This document shows, piece after piece, positions 25,418 through 33,049 of a DNA stretch of 63,720 nt (position 1 is its first letter; every line of letters starts with the position of its first letter). Below the pieces are notes generated by a model. It was not told the DNA's origin. It saw only the letters and a program-made list of their open reading frames with translations, and ran no database searches. The position numbers and the translations under genes are program-made. The DNA comes from Bacteroidia bacterium. Lineage in GTDB: Bacteria > Bacteroidota > Bacteroidia > Flavobacteriales > Flavobacteriaceae. The DNA is taken from NCBI GenBank assembly GCA_030429955.1, contig JAUIGO010000013.1:1-63720 (forward strand), in the 5' to 3' direction.

Positions 25418-25793
25418 TTAATTTTGAAATTACTTGCTTATTCGTTAATTCTTCTCCAACCCAAATCTTAACTATTTTCCCTTTCAATCTTTCTGCTACC
25501 TCCAAAAATATTCTTTTTTCTACTTCAGATAATCCTCCTTCTATAAAATCAATAGGATGAAACAGTATCACATTATCTCTTTTTACCCTATTTCCTTTTT
25601 TTAACTTTAAAATTAGTTCATTCATAAAATCTTCAGCTGTTTCAAATTCAGCTATCAAAAGCCTTTCAGATGAAAAAGGCTTCACAGGTTTCCCATTGAT
25701 ACTTTTATTCTTATTTACATCAATTATTTCAGCAAAATTTTTTGATACTTTAATATATAATCTGTCATATTTAAAAAATTGAAATAATCCCAC
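25404..25793 (-). CDS. Unknown 129-residue protein in the paa operon
   Basis: The soluble, Lys-rich protein has no signal peptide or membrane segment. The stretch VILFHPIDFIEGGLSEVEKR followed by IVKIWVGEELTNKQV is the most conserved-looking part and distantly recalls an MreB-like protein family, but I cannot assign it. It starts one base before the paaG-like gene ends and overlaps the dehydratase gene by 14 bases, so it is translated as part of the same operon. Confidence 0.7.
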   Translation of the reverse strand: MGLFQFFKYDRLYIKVSKNFAEIIDVNKNKSINGKPVKPFSSERLLIAEFETAEDFMNELILKLKKGNRVKRDNVILFHPIDFIEGGLSEVEKRIFLEVAERLKGKIVKIWVGEELTNKQVISKLSEIE

Positions 25794-26576
25794 TTATTTA
25801 CCTTTAAAATTTGGTTTTCTTTTTTCAATAAATGCCGCAACACCTTCGGCATAGTCTTCACTTTGCGCAGCTTCAATTTGGAGTTTTGATTCTAGTGCTA
25901 ATTGCTCTTCTAAAGTATTTGTCATCGATTTGTTGAATAATTCCTTGATCATACCTAGCGCTTTAGTTGGCATGTCTGCCAATTTTGATGACAGTTGGTT
26001 TACCTCTTCTTCAAAGTTTTCAAAAGGAATTACTTTATAAACCATTCCCATCTTTTCAGCGTCTTCAGCAGAAATTTTATCTCCTAACATCGCTAAGGCT
26101 TGTGCTTTTTGAAAACCAATTAATCGAGGTAAAAAATAAGTTCCAGCACTATCAGGAATCAAACCTATTAAACTAAAAGCCTGAATAAAACTCACCTTTT
26201 CATGCGCCACAACAACATCGCAAGCTAATGCTATGTTAGCTCCAGCTCCAGCAGCCACACCATTGACAGCTCCAATAATTGGTTTTTTAATGGAACGAAT
26301 TCTTGTGATTATAGGATTGTAATGTTCTTCGAGTATTTTTTTGAAACCTGGATTTAATTCCGGAGAGGTGACTTCTTTTAAATCTTGTCCAGCACAAAAT
26401 GCTTTACCATTTCCGCTTAATACAATTGCTCTAACCTCATCATTGGATTCACAATCATCAAGAATGTTTTGTAAGCTCAATGCCATTTCACGATTAAAGC
26501 TATTAAACACTTCTGGTCTGTTGAGTGTTATAAAAGCGATTTTATTTTCAATTTTTAAAAGAATTGAATTGCTCAT
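25794..26576 (-). CDS. paaG: Enoyl-CoA hydratase/isomerase, PaaG-like
   Basis: The 260-residue crotonase has NRPEVFNSFNREM at the N-terminus, the oxyanion-hole segments GNGKAFCAGQDLKEV and GAVNGVAAGAGANIALACD, and the catalytic acidic residue region LIPDSAGTYFLPRL. The D/S-G-T-Y pattern at the active site and the position directly after the epoxidase genes fit PaaG. PaaG isomerises ring-1,2-epoxyphenylacetyl-CoA to oxepin-CoA. The C-terminal EGVAAFIEKRKPNFKGK is standard. Confidence 0.87.
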   Translation of the reverse strand: MSNSILLKIENKIAFITLNRPEVFNSFNREMALSLQNILDDCESNDEVRAIVLSGNGKAFCAGQDLKEVTSPELNPGFKKILEEHYNPIITRIRSIKKPIIGAVNGVAAGAGANIALACDVVVAHEKVSFIQAFSLIGLIPDSAGTYFLPRLIGFQKAQALAMLGDKISAEDAEKMGMVYKVIPFENFEEEVNQLSSKLADMPTKALGMIKELFNKSMTNTLEEQLALESKLQIEAAQSEDYAEGVAAFIEKRKPNFKGK

Positions 26577-26592
26577 ACCTTATTTTTAAAAT

Positions 26593-26660
26593 GTCATTGC
26601 GAGGAATAAAATGATGTCAATCTTTTTTTAGAGATTCCTTCACTTCGCTCAGAATAACGT
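26593..26660. repeat. Dispersed repeat between paaD and paaG
   Basis: GTCATTGCGAGGAA opens and CTTCACTTCGCTCAGAATAACG closes this stretch, both typical modules of short dispersed palindromes. It occupies nearly the whole 84-base gap. Confidence 0.6.
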
Positions 26661-27170
26661 TTACTTTAAACATTTAAAATAATCAAAAGGTTCTTGACAG
26701 TCTTCACATTGAAACAATGCTTTACAGGCTGTAGAACCAAATTGACTTACCAATTTTGTGTTTTGTGAACCACAATTGGTACACTTCACTATTCTTTTAT
26801 TACCTAATAATGCGTCTTTATCGGCATCAGCTTCTAAAGGTGGTGCAATACCATATTTTTCAAGTGCATCTCTACCTTCTTCAGAAATCCAGTCGGTTGT
26901 CCAAGCTGGCGTTAATACTAAATCTATACTTACTTTATATCCTGCTTTTTCAAATGCTGCTTTTACATCATCTGAAATGACATCCATTGCTGGGCAACCA
27001 CTATATGTTGGTGTTAATTTTATCATTACCTCATTATCAACAAGCTTTGCATATCGAACAACTCCCATATCCAGAATAGTTAAGACTGGAATTTCCGGAT
27101 CAGAAACTTGATCGAGAATTGGGATGAGTTCTGTATCTATGTCTGCATGTTCAATCATGAGCTTATTCAT
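26661..27170 (-). CDS. paaD: Phenylacetyl-CoA epoxidase assembly subunit PaaD
   Basis: The 169-residue protein has an N-terminal MIP18/DUF59 domain (LDQVSDPEIPVLTILDMGVV and TPTYSGCPAMDVI) and a C-terminal four-Cys zinc-ribbon-like part (CTNCGSQNTK...CKALFQCEDCQEPF). PaaD is needed to mature the iron-sulfur or di-iron centres of the PaaABCE epoxidase. It starts three bases after paaC ends, in standard paaABCD order. Confidence 0.95.
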   Translation of the reverse strand: MNKLMIEHADIDTELIPILDQVSDPEIPVLTILDMGVVRYAKLVDNEVMIKLTPTYSGCPAMDVISDDVKAAFEKAGYKVSIDLVLTPAWTTDWISEEGRDALEKYGIAPPLEADADKDALLGNKRIVKCTNCGSQNTKLVSQFGSTACKALFQCEDCQEPFDYFKCLK

Positions 27171-27173
27171 GTT

Positions 27174-27926
27174 TTACCATTCCATATTTGGATAGGTACG
27201 TTGCATATATTGCAAGTCGCTTAATAAATATCCTAGATGTTCTGTATGAATTCCTTGTTTACCTCCTTTTTGAAAATATTTTGATTTAGGAATTGACAAG
27301 GTAGACTCTTCAAGAACACTGTTTACTATTTGATAATAATTGTCTTTTAACTTAGTTACATCGACACCTATTCCTTCTTTAACCATTGCTTTATCTGCTT
27401 CGGTTTGATGAAATAATTCATCAGTGTATGTCCATAAATCATCTATTGCATCTTGCATTTTTTGATGACTTTCTTCGGTTCCATCGCCTAAACGTTTTAT
27501 CCAATCTGAAGAAAAACGTTGATGGTAACTCACTTCTTTAATCGATTTTTTTGCAATTGCAGATAAGTTTAAATCTTTGCTTTTTTCTAATTCTTGCAAA
27601 AACAACAAATGATAGACATCAAACAGAAATTGACGTGCCATGGTATGGGCAAAATCTGTATTGGGTTGTTCAACTAATAAAACGTTGACATACTCTCGTT
27701 CTTTACGAAGCATGGCAATATCGTCTTCTGTACGTCCATCTCCAGCAATTTTTGCAGCATACTGATAGTAACTACGCACTTGCCCAAATAAATCCAATGA
27801 GATATTTGTACAAGCAATGTCTGTTTCTAAACTTGGACCATGACCAGTTAATTCACCCATTCTTTGTCCAAGAATTAAGGAATTGTCTGCGATTCCGAGG
27901 ATGTATTTATATAAATTATTGTTCAT
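27174..27926 (-). CDS. paaC: Phenylacetyl-CoA epoxidase structural subunit PaaC
   Basis: The 250-residue ferritin-like subunit pairs with PaaA. Segments are DNSLILGQRMGELTGHGPSLETDIACTNISLDLFGQVRSYYQYAA and KEVSYHQRFSSDWIKRLGDGTEES. PaaC supports PaaA structurally in the multicomponent monooxygenase that epoxidises the aromatic ring. ATG 27926 (MNNNLYKY) is preferred over an in-frame TTG at 27935 because it is the only ATG near the conserved N-terminus. Confidence 0.96.
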   Translation of the reverse strand: MNNNLYKYILGIADNSLILGQRMGELTGHGPSLETDIACTNISLDLFGQVRSYYQYAAKIAGDGRTEDDIAMLRKEREYVNVLLVEQPNTDFAHTMARQFLFDVYHLLFLQELEKSKDLNLSAIAKKSIKEVSYHQRFSSDWIKRLGDGTEESHQKMQDAIDDLWTYTDELFHQTEADKAMVKEGIGVDVTKLKDNYYQIVNSVLEESTLSIPKSKYFQKGGKQGIHTEHLGYLLSDLQYMQRTYPNMEW

Positions 27927-27940
27927 AATTTCCAATAATG

Positions 27941-27962
27941 AGATTCCTGCTTCCGCAGGAAG
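27941..27962. repeat. Family C palindrome between paaB and paaC
   Basis: AGATTCCTGCTTCCGCAGGAAG contains the arms TTCCTGC/GCAGGAA and fills the short gap. Similar copies are at 29453-29475 and 30551-30574. Confidence 0.75.
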
Positions 27963-27963
27963 T

Positions 27964-28251
27964 TTACATATGTTTTACTTCGTCAGGCAAATCATAAAAT
28001 GTTGGATGTCGATACACTTTATCTTGAGCTGGCTCAAATAATTCACCATTATGCTCTGGATTTGATGCCGTAATGTGTTTAGATTCAACGACCCAAATAC
28101 TTACACCTTCATTGCGTCTTGTGTAAACATCACGTGCATTTTCAAGAGCCATTTCAGCATCTGCTGCATGAAGGCTACCAAAATGACGGTGTTCTAATCC
28201 GTTTTTACTTCTTACGAAGATTTCCCAAAGTGGCCAGTTTTTTGTTCCCAT
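27964..28251 (-). CDS. paaB: Phenylacetyl-CoA epoxidase subunit PaaB
   Basis: The 95-residue small subunit has the typical start PLWEIFVRSKNGLEHRHFGSLHAADAEMALENARDVYTRRNEGVSIWVV. PaaB bridges PaaAC heterodimers and links them to the reductase PaaE. Length and position between paaA and paaC are canonical. Confidence 0.96.
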   Translation of the reverse strand: MGTKNWPLWEIFVRSKNGLEHRHFGSLHAADAEMALENARDVYTRRNEGVSIWVVESKHITASNPEHNGELFEPAQDKVYRHPTFYDLPDEVKHM

Positions 28252-28276
28252 AATTATATTTTTTACTTGTTTGATA

Positions 28277-28298
28277 ACCTTTCGACTGTGCTCAAGGA
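28277..28298. repeat. Degenerate family A repeat between paaA and paaB
   Basis: CCTTTCGACTGTGCTCAAGG is a slightly altered copy of the TTCGACTGCGCTC core with pairing ends. Confidence 0.65.
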
Positions 28299-28308
28299 TA
28301 CAAACAAT

Positions 28309-29265
28309 TTAAACTGCTTGTTTTTCTTTTCTTTCTTGTTGTTTTTCGGCATAGGCCATTGCTGCATCACGAACCCATTCGCCACGCTCCCAAGCTCCAA
28401 CTCTTGCTCTCATACGTTCTTTGTTGCATGGCCCATGGCCTTTTACAACTTGCCAAAATTCGTCCCAATCTATTTCTCCAAAATCATAACTTGCTCTTTC
28501 TTCATTCCATTTTAAATCTGGATCAGGAATTGTTAACCCAATTAAATCGGCTTGTGGTACTGTTTGATCTATAAATTGCTGACGTAAATCGTCATTTGAC
28601 TTTCGTTTTAATTTCCACTTCATGGATTGCTCTGTATGAACAGATTCTGCATCTGTTGGCCCTAACATCATTAGTGAAGGCCACCACCAACGGTTTAGTG
28701 CATCTTGAGCCATTTCTTTTTGTTCTGGAGTTCCATTAGCCAATTTCATCATGATTTCATAACCTTGACGCTGGTGGAAACTCTCTTCTTTACAGACACG
28801 AATCATCGCACGTGCATAAGGTCCATAAGACGTATTACACAATGGCACTTGATTAATAATAGCAGCACCATCAACCAACCAACCAATAGCTCCCATATCT
28901 GCCCAAGTAATTGTTGGATAATTAAAAATACTGGAGTATTTAGCTTTACCTGAATGCAATTGGTCATATAACTCATCTCTCGACACTCCTAAAGTTTCAG
29001 TTGCAGAATATAGATATAATCCATGGCCAGCTTCATCCTGCACTTTTGCCAATAAAGCTACTTTTCGTCTTAACGAAGGCGCTCTGGTAATCCAATTTCC
29101 TTCTGGAAGCATCCCAACAACTTCAGAATGTGCATGTTGCGACATTTGTCTAATATGTGTTTGGCGATACTTTTCTGGCATCCAATCTTTAGGTTCAATT
29201 TTTTCGTCACGTGCAATACGCTCTTCAAATTGCTTCTCTAAATTTTTTATTTGTTCTTCACTCAT
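28309..29265 (-). CDS. paaA: Phenylacetyl-CoA epoxidase catalytic subunit PaaA
   Basis: The 318-residue di-iron oxygenase subunit shows carboxylate/His motifs in [34 protein letters not shown] (ExxH type) and [15 protein letters not shown] (second ExxH). It inserts one oxygen atom into the CoA-activated ring. ATG 29265 ([11 protein letters not shown]) is the natural start; the upstream in-frame MERVGVRL comes from a dispersed repeat (29269-29300) and is unlikely to be translated. Confidence 0.97.
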   Translation of the reverse strand: MSEEQIKNLEKQFEERIARDEKIEPKDWMPEKYRQTHIRQMSQHAHSEVVGMLPEGNWITRAPSLRRKVALLAKVQDEAGHGLYLYSATETLGVSRDELYDQLHSGKAKYSSIFNYPTITWADMGAIGWLVDGAAIINQVPLCNTSYGPYARAMIRVCKEESFHQRQGYEIMMKLANGTPEQKEMAQDALNRWWWPSLMMLGPTDAESVHTEQSMKWKLKRKSNDDLRQQFIDQTVPQADLIGLTIPDPDLKWNEERASYDFGEIDWDEFWQVVKGHGPCNKERMRARVGAWERGEWVRDAAMAYAEKQQERKEKQAV

Positions 29266-29268
29266 TAG

Positions 29269-29300
29269 CCTCACCCCAACCCTCTCCAAAGGAGAGGGAG
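29269..29300. repeat. Family B palindrome directly upstream of paaA
   Basis: CCCTCTCCAAAGGAGAGGG lies within 40 bases of the paaA start codon. It replaces what would normally be leader sequence and creates a spurious N-terminal extension in the paaA frame. Confidence 0.7.
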
Positions 29301-29452
29301 TTTACGAGGATTTGTTATTATGTTATTATTTCTTTTGCGTTAATCATTGAGGTCTTATTGTAGCTCCTCGAAGAGAGCAACTGCTGAAAACCTAACCTTT
29401 TTGGGTAACGCCAAAATCATCATTTCAATTCATGAATTTGTAATTATTCATA

Positions 29453-29475
29453 AGATTCCTGCCTTCGCAGGAATG
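29453..29475. repeat. Family C palindrome after paaE
   Basis: ATTCCTGCCTTCGCAGGAAT is a perfect-armed hairpin abutting the paaE stop codon. The remaining 29301-29452 stretch between paaE and paaA holds no gene I can support. Confidence 0.75.
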
Positions 29476-30549
29476 TTACACATCAAAATCTACTACTACT
29501 TTTTTTGTAGTTGGTACTGCTTGACAACTTAACACATAGTTTTGCGCTATTTCTTTATCTTCAAGTGCATAATTAATTTTCATTTCTACAGCACCTTCAA
29601 CTACTTGACATTTACAAGTGCTGCATACTCCTCCTTTACAAGCAAATGGCAAATCTGCTCCTGCTCCTAAGGCAGCATCAAGGATGTTATCATACTCCTT
29701 TGTCATGGTAAACTGAAATTCCTTTCCACCATCAACAATAGTGACCTCAGTGCCTTCTACATTTTGTTTTGCCAGACGTTCTGCGCGTTTGATATCTTCT
29801 TCTGAAAGTCCAGTAACAAACAATTCGAAATGAATTAACTCTTTTGGCAATCCAGCATCAACTAAATAATTACTTACAAAGTTTACCATTTGTTCTGGTC
29901 CGCAGAGAAACACCTCACTTGTATCTGGAATATCGATAAAAGTTTTTGTGAGCACTTTCATTTTATCATCATCAAAACGACCATTAAACAGTTCGATATC
30001 ACGACGTTCTTTGGTTAAGAAATAATAGATTTCTAGCCTTCCAAAGTATTTGTTTCTTAATTGCTCCAGCTCTTCCTTAAAGATAATCGATTTTGCTGTT
30101 TTATTGACATAAAAAAGCTTACAAGTTGAATTTGGTTCTACAGCTAAATGTGTTTTTATCATTGATAACACTGGAGTAATGCCACTTCCAGCAGCAAAAA
30201 ATAGGTAATTTTTGGCATTATCAGGATTACAATTTACTCCAAAAGTTCCGCTTGGCGACATGACGTCCAGATGGTCTCCAACTTTTACTTTTTGGTTGAT
30301 ATAAGTTGAAAACTTGCCTTCATGAATTTGTTTTACAGCTACTTTCCATTGATTCTCAAACGGACTAGTGCATAACGAGTAAGAGCGACGAATATCTTCG
30401 CCATTAATATCTGCTTTTAGCGTTAAATGCTGACCTTGTCTGAATTTAAAAACTTCTTGTAATTCTGAAGGAATATCAAAAGTAACTACAGAAGTATCTT
30501 CAGTTTCTTTATATATATCTGCAACTTTTAAGTTATAAAAATCTGCCAT
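29476..30549 (-). CDS. paaE: Phenylacetyl-CoA epoxidase reductase PaaE
   Basis: The 357-residue electron-transfer flavoprotein has a FAD-binding domain (RRSYSLCTSP), an NAD domain (FFAAGSGITPVLSMI, VFLCGPEQMV) and a C-terminal plant-type 2Fe-2S ferredoxin domain (PFACKGGVCSTCKCQVVEG...SCQAVP). It passes electrons from NADPH to PaaABCD. Here it is the first gene of the cluster, preceding paaA, and its upstream region carries the TetR operator and a TAAATTTG -7 box. Confidence 0.96.
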   Translation of the reverse strand: MADFYNLKVADIYKETEDTSVVTFDIPSELQEVFKFRQGQHLTLKADINGEDIRRSYSLCTSPFENQWKVAVKQIHEGKFSTYINQKVKVGDHLDVMSPSGTFGVNCNPDNAKNYLFFAAGSGITPVLSMIKTHLAVEPNSTCKLFYVNKTAKSIIFKEELEQLRNKYFGRLEIYYFLTKERRDIELFNGRFDDDKMKVLTKTFIDIPDTSEVFLCGPEQMVNFVSNYLVDAGLPKELIHFELFVTGLSEEDIKRAERLAKQNVEGTEVTIVDGGKEFQFTMTKEYDNILDAALGAGADLPFACKGGVCSTCKCQVVEGAVEMKINYALEDKEIAQNYVLSCQAVPTTKKVVVDFDV

Positions 30550-30550
30550 A

Positions 30551-30574
30551 CTAGTGCCTGCGAAAGCAGGTATC
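30551..30574. repeat. Family C palindrome in the paaE leader
   Basis: TGCCTGCGAAAGCAGGTA forms a short hairpin just upstream of the paaE ATG. Confidence 0.7.
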
Positions 30575-30607
30575 TCATTTATAAATTAATAAAACTTCAT
30601 CAAGAAC

Positions 30608-30646
30608 ACCTTCCGACGCTTTGCGCCACCTTCCTAAAGGAAGGAT
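30608..30646. repeat. Family B repeat in the paaE leader
   Basis: CCTTCCGACGCTTTGCGCCACC followed by TTCCTAAAGGAAGG is a relative of the modules at 13508 and 21957. Confidence 0.7.
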
Positions 30647-30650
30647 TTTT

Positions 30651-30668
30651 AACTAACACTTGTTAGTT
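30651..30668. promoter_or_regulatory. TetR (PaaR-like) operator upstream of paaE
   Basis: AACTAACACTTGTTAGTT is a perfect palindrome with 8-bp arms and a 2-bp centre. It lies just downstream of a -7-like box on the minus strand (30676-30683), where a bound repressor would block initiation. Its ACTAACA/TGTTAGT arms recall the ACTnACCG/CGGTnAGT type of operator described for TetR-family PaaR regulators. Confidence 0.75.
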
Positions 30669-30675
30669 TATTTGA

Positions 30676-30683
30676 CAAATTTA
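30676..30683 (-). promoter_or_regulatory. -7 element of the paa operon promoter
   Basis: TAAATTTG on the minus strand matches TAnnTTTG. A -33 TTTG at 19 bases is not found (one lies 12 bases away), so the call is tentative. Confidence 0.45.
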
Positions 30684-30699
30684 CAAAATTTAATGCAAA

Positions 30700-31269
30700 C
30701 TATTTGTTAATTCCATTAATGAGCACCAAACTTAATTCGTTAGTAAATTTTTGAATATCTAAATCTTCTTTTTTAGGCAACCATATATAGAGCGAACGCA
30801 AAGTTGATAACATTGAAAACAGCATTACTTCTGCGTTCCTATCTATTAATTCATTCTCTTCTATACCATTCTCAATAATATTTCTAAAATCATTTTCATA
30901 GTTTTTTCGGAGCTTTAAATAATATTCTAACTCATTTTCTAAGTGCATCCAATCACTATTAAGAGATGCCATACCAAATTGATTGTTTGAAGTAATATTA
31001 ACATGTAAAGCAACTATTTGTTTTAGTTTATCAATACTACTATCATCAGAAGTTTTGATAATTTTCATCTGTTCTGTAAACTGCTCTGCCAAAGAAATTA
31101 TAATCTCAGAAAGGATTTCTTGTTTAGAGTTGATATGGTTATAGAGACTTGCTGCTTTTATTCCCATTGCTTTGGCTATGTCGCGCATAGTGACAGCACT
31201 GTATCCTTTTTTTTGAAACAAAATTGCAGATGTTTGTATGATTTCGTCCTTACGTGTTTCGTATTTCAA
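30700..31269 (-). CDS. TetR-family regulator of the phenylacetate cluster
   Basis: The protein has about 190 residues, with an N-terminal helix-turn-helix (KDEIIQTSAILFQKKGYSAVTMRDIAKAMGIKAASLYNHINSKQEIL) and a C-terminal ligand domain. No ATG precedes the HTH in frame. TTG 31269 gives the usual short N-terminus; a GTG at 31323 would add 18 residues. The gene ends just upstream of paaE, separated by the operator palindrome. It is therefore most likely a PaaR-type repressor released by phenylacetyl-CoA or a related thioester. The effector is inferred. Confidence 0.87.
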   Translation of the reverse strand: MKYETRKDEIIQTSAILFQKKGYSAVTMRDIAKAMGIKAASLYNHINSKQEILSEIIISLAEQFTEQMKIIKTSDDSSIDKLKQIVALHVNITSNNQFGMASLNSDWMHLENELEYYLKLRKNYENDFRNIIENGIEENELIDRNAEVMLFSMLSTLRSLYIWLPKKEDLDIQKFTNELSLVLINGINK

Positions 31270-31375
31270 AAGTTGTAAATTTGTTATAGAAATTAGGTTG
31301 AAGATACTGAAAAACTGTAACACAAGTTACATGTTGGCAATTTAATATTTCTGTTATTTGCAAAAAACATTACTT

Positions 31376-31684
31376 ATGGGAATTTTAGATTTTTTATTTG
31401 GCAATCAAAAGGAGAAAATACAAGACTACCTTGAAAAAGATGCTGTTATTTTAGATGTTAGAACTAAGCAAGAATGGAATGCTGGACACATTAAAAAGGC
31501 AATTCATATTCCATTAGACCAACTTCATAATAGAACTAATGAGGTTGCAAAACACAATAAGCCTATTATTGTTTATTGTGCAAGTGGAGTAAGATCTGGT
31601 AAAGCTGCAAAGTATTTAAACTTAAATAATATTGATGCTATTAATGGTGGAGGACTAAATAGCTTAAGTGCATTAATAAAATAA
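31376..31684 (+). CDS. Rhodanese-like domain protein
   Basis: The 102-residue single rhodanese domain has DAVILDVRTKQEWNAGHIKKAIHIPL and the active-site loop VYCASGVRSGKAA with the catalytic Cys. It would transfer sulfane sulfur in the cytoplasm. ATG 31376 (MGILDFLFG) is preferred over a TTG six codons upstream. It is divergent from the TetR gene and upstream of the exported aminotransferase. Confidence 0.9.
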   Translation: MGILDFLFGNQKEKIQDYLEKDAVILDVRTKQEWNAGHIKKAIHIPLDQLHNRTNEVAKHNKPIIVYCASGVRSGKAAKYLNLNNIDAINGGGLNSLSALIK

Positions 31685-31741
31685 TTATTTAAGAAATTTA
31701 TTTGGTATCTTAGAGGACATCAACCTTCAACAAATGTTCTT

Positions 31742-32863
31742 ATGGAATTAAATAGACGTCAATGGCTTAAAACAGCCTCGCTAGCTGGTGGATTTACTCT
31801 TTTTAATGGATTGACAGGAATACAATCCTTATCAGCTGAAGAAATAAAAAAATTCAATCCTCGAAAATTAGAAAATCCGATTAGGCTTAGCTCAAACGAA
31901 AACCCTTATGGACCTTCTGAGCGCGTTAGAAATGCAGTAAAAAAAGCGTTTGATGATGGTTGTAGATATCCTTATGAATACGCTGATGAGCTTGCAGAAC
32001 TTTTAGCTAAAAAACATGGTGTTTCTCCCGAAAGCATCATTATTACAGGAGGCTCAACCGAAGGTTTAAAAATTGCAGGAATTACCTTTACTGCTGATGG
32101 TGGCGAAATCATTGCAGCCAAGCCAACCTTTTTGGCCATGATGCAATATGCCGAAATGTGGGGAGCAAACATAAATTGGGTTCCTGTTGATGAAAATTAT
32201 GGTTATGATTTACAGGAAATAGAAAAACGTATTTCTTCTAAAACAAAAATGGTATTTCTGTGCAATCCGAACAATCCAACATCAACTTTGTTACCAGCAA
32301 ATACCTTAACTGATTTTTGCACTTCAGTAAGTAAAAAAACAATTGTGTTTAGTGATGAAGCTTATTATGATTATATAGAAGACCCAAACTATCCTTCAAT
32401 GATAGAATTGGTTAAAAAAGGAGAGAATGTGATTGTTTCAAAAACGTTTTCAAAAGTATATGGCATGGCTGGAATGCGTATTGGTTATCTAATTGCCAAA
32501 CCGGAACTAGCCAAAATAATAAAAGCTAATGTTGTAGCCATGAGTAACGTTTATGCTATTGAAGGCGCTAAAGAAGCTTTATTGGACACTGAATTCTATA
32601 ATTTCTCAATTCAAAAAAACAAAGAAGCAAAACAGATTATCTATAATACTTTAGATCATTTGGAATTACCTTATGTAAAATCTAGCACTAATTTTGTGTT
32701 TTTTAAATCTGGTAGAAATATTAATGACTTAGGAAAAGACATGCTTGCTAAAGGCGTTAAGATTGGAAGAGCTTTTCCGCCATTTTTAGATCATTGCAGA
32801 ATAAGTACTGGCACTATTGAGGAGGTTCAGTTATTCTCAAAGTCACTAATCTCACTTTATTAA
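31742..32863 (+). CDS. Tat-exported HisC-like PLP aminotransferase
   Basis: The 373-residue class I/II aminotransferase is closest in pattern to histidinol-phosphate aminotransferases. It has SSNENPYGPSERV, FLCNPNNPTSTLL, DEAYYDYIE and the PLP lysine in VSKTFSKVYGMAGMRIGYL. The N-terminus MELNRRQWLKTASLAGGFTLFNG is a twin-arginine signal (RRQWLK followed by a hydrophobic stretch), so the folded, cofactor-loaded enzyme should be exported. The cytoplasmic fold begins near residue 40. An extracytoplasmic aminotransferase is unusual, and the substrate is unknown. It is not in a histidine operon. Confidence 0.88.
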   Translation: MELNRRQWLKTASLAGGFTLFNGLTGIQSLSAEEIKKFNPRKLENPIRLSSNENPYGPSERVRNAVKKAFDDGCRYPYEYADELAELLAKKHGVSPESIIITGGSTEGLKIAGITFTADGGEIIAAKPTFLAMMQYAEMWGANINWVPVDENYGYDLQEIEKRISSKTKMVFLCNPNNPTSTLLPANTLTDFCTSVSKKTIVFSDEAYYDYIEDPNYPSMIELVKKGENVIVSKTFSKVYGMAGMRIGYLIAKPELAKIIKANVVAMSNVYAIEGAKEALLDTEFYNFSIQKNKEAKQIIYNTLDHLELPYVKSSTNFVFFKSGRNINDLGKDMLAKGVKIGRAFPPFLDHCRISTGTIEEVQLFSKSLISLY

Positions 32864-33047
32864 ACAAAAAAAAGCATCAGATCTCTTTGTTTCCAAAGTA
32901 TACTGATGCTTCAAAATTTTTGATTAATAGCATAGCAAATATAGAATCCTACAAATGTGGTGAGCATAATTTTCGATAACTGTATAATTAATTAGATAAA
33001 CAGAACAACGATGCATATTTAATCGATTAAGCTGTCTTTATTGTTTT
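32862..33047. repeat. Tandem repeat copy A: hairpin, -7 box and regulator 3'-end remnant
   Basis: This unit of about 186 bases repeats at 33050-33235. On the minus strand it runs from a relic of the response-regulator 3' end (CAGCTTAATCGATTAA) through TATATTTG (32936-32943) to a hairpin followed by ATGCTTTTTTTTG. The last part copies the start of the histidine kinase gene. This and copy B fill the 345-base gap; no longer gene is present. Confidence 0.85.
32866..32911 (-). terminator. Structured hairpin/terminator, copy A
   Basis: On the minus strand AAGCATCAG pairs with CTGATGCTT, an inner CTTTG pairs with CAAAG, and the loop is GAAA. A run of eight T follows. It can terminate minus-strand transcription. 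Compared with copy B, the outer stem differs by a compensated C-G for T-A change. Confidence 0.75.
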
Positions 33048-33049
33048 TT

